A DNA stretch of 64,000 nucleotides from Amia ocellicauda (lineage: Eukaryota; Chordata; Actinopteri; Amiiformes; Amiidae): positions 4,423,444 to 4,487,443 of the forward strand of contig NC_089863.1 of assembly GCF_036373705.1 (NCBI RefSeq), in the 5' to 3' direction. Under the pieces are notes generated by a model. The model ran no database searches, was not told the DNA's origin, and was given only the letters and a program-made list of their open reading frames with translations. Within the stretch, counting starts at the first letter, position 1. The number at the start of each line of letters is the position of its first letter. A program made the position numbers and the translations under genes. This document shows positions 61,391-64,000 of the stretch, piece after piece.

Positions 61391-61823
61391 ACAGCATCTA
61401 CAACCAACTCTCACTGTTTTCTTCTCATATCTGGCGACCAGCAACACTACATCATAGTGTGCCTGACCAGGCATGGGAGGACCATCAAAGTCACCGCTAC
61501 CACACTCCAATCTCATTCCATGATGATTATCAAACCATTGCACCAGTGTGACTGAGGTGCAACATACATTCAATGTGTTCATGGCTCCATCTGCTCATTC
61601 AATTCAACCTGTACCCGACTGCTGCCTCTCACCTGAACCGTAGTCAACAGAAATGCGCACTTGTATCACACCTTGTCGACACTGTTAATGTGTCATTGAC
61701 ACCCAATAACCTGACATGTTGCTTAATCCGTTTAATCTCAATTCTTTCATAATAAGACTCTGTTACAATAAGACACTTCCACAACACTACATTCATTTGA
61801 ACAGATAATCACTTTTGAATACA

Positions 61824-62049
61824 GTGTGGAGTAGTGGTTTGGGCTCTGTACCCTGTAGCACAGCACGGTGTGTGCAATCTCTGGTACACTTACTACTCTT
61901 GAGCAAGGGACTTTAGCTAGATTGCACCAGTTAATGCCCACCCATGCCAATGGGTTAAGTGTAAGGAAAACAAAATGTGGTAATATCTCGTTAACATCTG
62001 TAAGTCACCCTGGCTATGGTGTCTGCTAAGAAATCGAATTAAAAAATAC
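61824..62049 (+). mobile_element. tRNA-derived SINE, degraded, unit 39
   Basis: Type B spacer. Confidence 0.78.
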
Positions 62050-62691
62050 GTTGATATGAATCTCCATTGATTTATTTCTGTGTTCAACATGTATAATTCA
62101 TGTATTTATTATTATCTTCTCTCTGCATTTATTTTTTATTCTGCCTTGGATTATCCTCCATACATGTCGCACAAATGAATGTACAATGCATTCTGGCCCT
62201 TCTCATCACTACAACAAGCAAAGCCAAAATATGAAAGAGAACGTGAGTTGAAAAGGTGAGGTGGTGTTTTTCTCTTTATATCTCTATTTACAGAGTAGAC
62301 GAAATGCAGAGGAGGAAATATAAATAGAAAAGAAGAAAAAATGTCAACGAAGAACTGTAAATGCACAGAGGGAAATGTGAACATAAAATTGGTATTACAT
62401 ACGGACATACGATTTTTCTTAGATCTATGTAAAAATGTAATATTTTATAGCATAGAGCGAAGTAATATGAACTGAAACAGACTATTTGAAGAAGTCTAAA
62501 TACATCTGCTTGTTCAAAACAGAATACACTGTTTGGTTCTTGTTGTGAATACATTGGGGTGGATATATTTACGAATGGTATGGTGGTTGTGATCAAGAAG
62601 TGAAAAATGATGACCCCTCGTATGCTTGTGAGGATCTCAGCAGGGCTGTCCTGCGGGCTGAAGACGGGTCTGGTAGCAAATGAAGGAGCTC

Positions 62692-62764
62692 TGGAGAATG
62701 CGGGCATCGGTCCCGCCACCTCTCGCATGCTAAGCGAGCGCTCTACCATCTGAGCTAATTCCCC
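62692..62764 (-). tRNA. tRNA-Ala (AGC), unit 40
   Basis: Same 73 nt as the reference. Private GGTAGCAAATG in the 3' flank; the left spacer is haplotype C. Confidence 0.93.
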
Positions 62765-62906
62765 GCTGCTTCCTGTGGCAGCACCGCCCTGTGCAGCGCC
62801 GGCTGCAGGTTCGCTCTGAACTTTGCATCCCTTTGGGTTCACTGATACCCTGTTCCAGGACAGAAGAAGCTGTTTCCATCGGATTGCTTGAGTGCGTCCA
62901 AACGTG

Positions 62907-62979
62907 GGGCCAGTGGCGCAATGGATAACGCGTCTGACTACGAATCAGAAGACTGTAGGTTCGACTCCTACCTGGCTCG
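62907..62979 (+). tRNA. tRNA-Arg (ACG), unit 40
   Basis: Same 73 nt as the reference; 3' flank as in unit 38. Confidence 0.95.
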
Positions 62980-63412
62980 AAAGCATCTACATCCAACTCT
63001 CACTGTTTTCTTCTCATATCTGGCGACCAGCAGCACTACATCATAGTGTGCCGGACCAGGCATGGGAGGACCATCAAAGTCACCGCTACCACACTCCAAT
63101 CTCATTCCATGATGATTATCAAACCAATGCACCAGTGTGACTGAGGTGCAACATACATTCAATGTCTTCATGGCTCCATCTGCTCATTCAATTCAACCTG
63201 TACCCGACTGCTGCCTCTCACCTGAAACGTAGTCAACAGAAATGCGCACTTGTATCACACCTTGTCGACACTGTTAATGTGTCATTGACACCCAATAACC
63301 TGACATGTTGCTTAATCCGTTTAATCTCAATTCTTTCATAATAAGACTCTGTTACAATAAGACACTTCCACAACACTACATTCATTTGAACAGATAATCA
63401 CTTTTGAATACA

Positions 63413-63638
63413 GTGTGGAGTAGTGGTTTGGGCTCTGTACCCTGTAGCACAGCACGGTGTGTGCAATCTCTGGTACACTTACTACTCTTGAGCAAGGGAC
63501 TTTAGCTGGATTGCACCAGTTAATGCCCACCCATGCCAATGGGTTAAGTGTAAGGAAAACAAAATGTGGTAATATCTCGTTAACATCTGTAAGTCACCCT
63601 GGCTATGGTGTCTGCTAAGAAATCGAATTAAAAAATAC
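63413..63638 (+). mobile_element. tRNA-derived SINE, degraded, unit 40
   Basis: Type B; TAGCTGGATTGC. The AT-rich spacer after it runs to the window end, before the next tRNA pair. Confidence 0.78.
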
Positions 63639-64000
63639 GTTGATATGAATCTCCATTGATTTATTTCTGTGTTCAACATGTATAATTCATGTATTTATTA
63701 TTATCTTCTCTCTGCATTTATTTTTAATTCTGCCTTGGATTATCCTCCATACATGTCGCACAAATGAATGTACAATGCATTCTGGCCCTTCTCATCACTA
63801 CAACAAGCAAAGGCAAAATATGAAAGAGAACGTGAGTTGAAAAGGTGAGGTGGTGTTTTTCTCTTTATATCTCTATTTACAGAGTAGACGAAATGCAGAG
63901 GAGGAAATATAAATAGAAAAGAAGAAAAAATGTCAACGAAGAACTGTAAAGGCACAGAGGGAAATGTGAACATAAAATTGGTATTACATACGGACATACG

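Larger units (their letters stand above)
1..64000. repeat. Tandem array of ~1,589-bp tRNA-gene units (about 40 copies, open at both ends)
   Basis: The same unit recurs head to tail across the whole window. Spacing between successive tRNA-Arg starts is 1,589 bp in most cases. The exceptions are 1,502 (87-bp deletion in units 3 and 7), 1,596 (8-bp insertion with a 1-bp loss, following units 3 and 7), 1,588 (1-bp loss following unit 5) and 1,591 (2-bp insertion in units 18 and 23). Each unit carries a divergent tRNA-Ala(AGC)/tRNA-Arg(ACG or TCG) pair, one old SINE and AT-rich spacer. No unique sequence interrupts the array. Tandem tRNA repeats of this general kind are known in vertebrates, for example the 3.18-kb tDNA repeat of Xenopus laevis, which carries a different gene set. 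Confidence 0.98.

Noticed and set aside
1-64000. Two units equal 3,178 bp, close to the 3.18-kb Xenopus tDNA repeat
   Set aside because: The Xenopus repeat carries several other tRNA genes and not this Ala/Arg pair with a SINE; the length match looks like chance.
1-64000. CRISPR-like or bacterial origin because of regular repeats
   Set aside because: The unit is far too long and carries eukaryotic tRNA genes and a SINE; no cas genes or operons are present.

Overview
The window is one tandem repeat from end to end. A unit of about 1,589 bp is repeated head to tail about 40 times, and both window edges fall inside the array. I see no protein-coding gene, rRNA or CRISPR. Each unit holds, in order on the + strand: a tRNA-Ala(AGC) gene on the - strand, a 142-bp spacer, a tRNA-Arg gene on the + strand, a 3' spacer of about 430 bp, a degraded tRNA-derived SINE of 226 bp, and an AT-rich spacer of about 640 bp leading to the next tRNA-Ala. 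The two tRNA genes stand head to head and are transcribed away from each other. The window holds 40 tRNA-Ala copies, 40 tRNA-Arg copies and 41 SINE copies. Below, unit n means tRNA-Ala n, tRNA-Arg n and the SINE that follows. Unit 0 is seen only from its SINE at position 10.

The organism is a eukaryote. The tRNA genes have no encoded CCA and carry internal pol III A and B boxes. From memory, the SINE resembles a family common in non-teleost ray-finned fishes: a tRNA-like head, a body with a TTGAGCAAGG-type motif, and an L2-like tail ending GTCTGCTAAGAAAT. Sturgeon or paddlefish is my best guess. The species call is an inference; the SINE call is firmer.

Most units differ from each other by only a few percent, so the array was amplified or homogenised recently. 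It is also layered. Units 0 to 9 follow a four-unit higher-order repeat of about 6,275 bp. It carries an 87-bp deletion (units 3 and 7), an 8-bp insertion (following units 3 and 7), and a tRNA-Arg anticodon change from ACG to TCG (units 3, 4, 7 and 8). Units 10 to 13 form a two-unit repeat (3,178 bp). Units 18 to 26 hold a 4 to 5-unit duplication with damaged tRNA copies, and units 38 and 40 are near twins.

Of the 40 tRNA-Arg genes, 36 read ACG and 4 read TCG; 29 of the ACG copies are identical. Of the 40 tRNA-Ala genes, 34 are identical, but all 40 carry C instead of T at position 55 and lack a close T-run terminator. Whether the array supplies functional tRNA, is mostly silent, or mainly acts as a dense field of TFIIIC sites cannot be decided from sequence alone.
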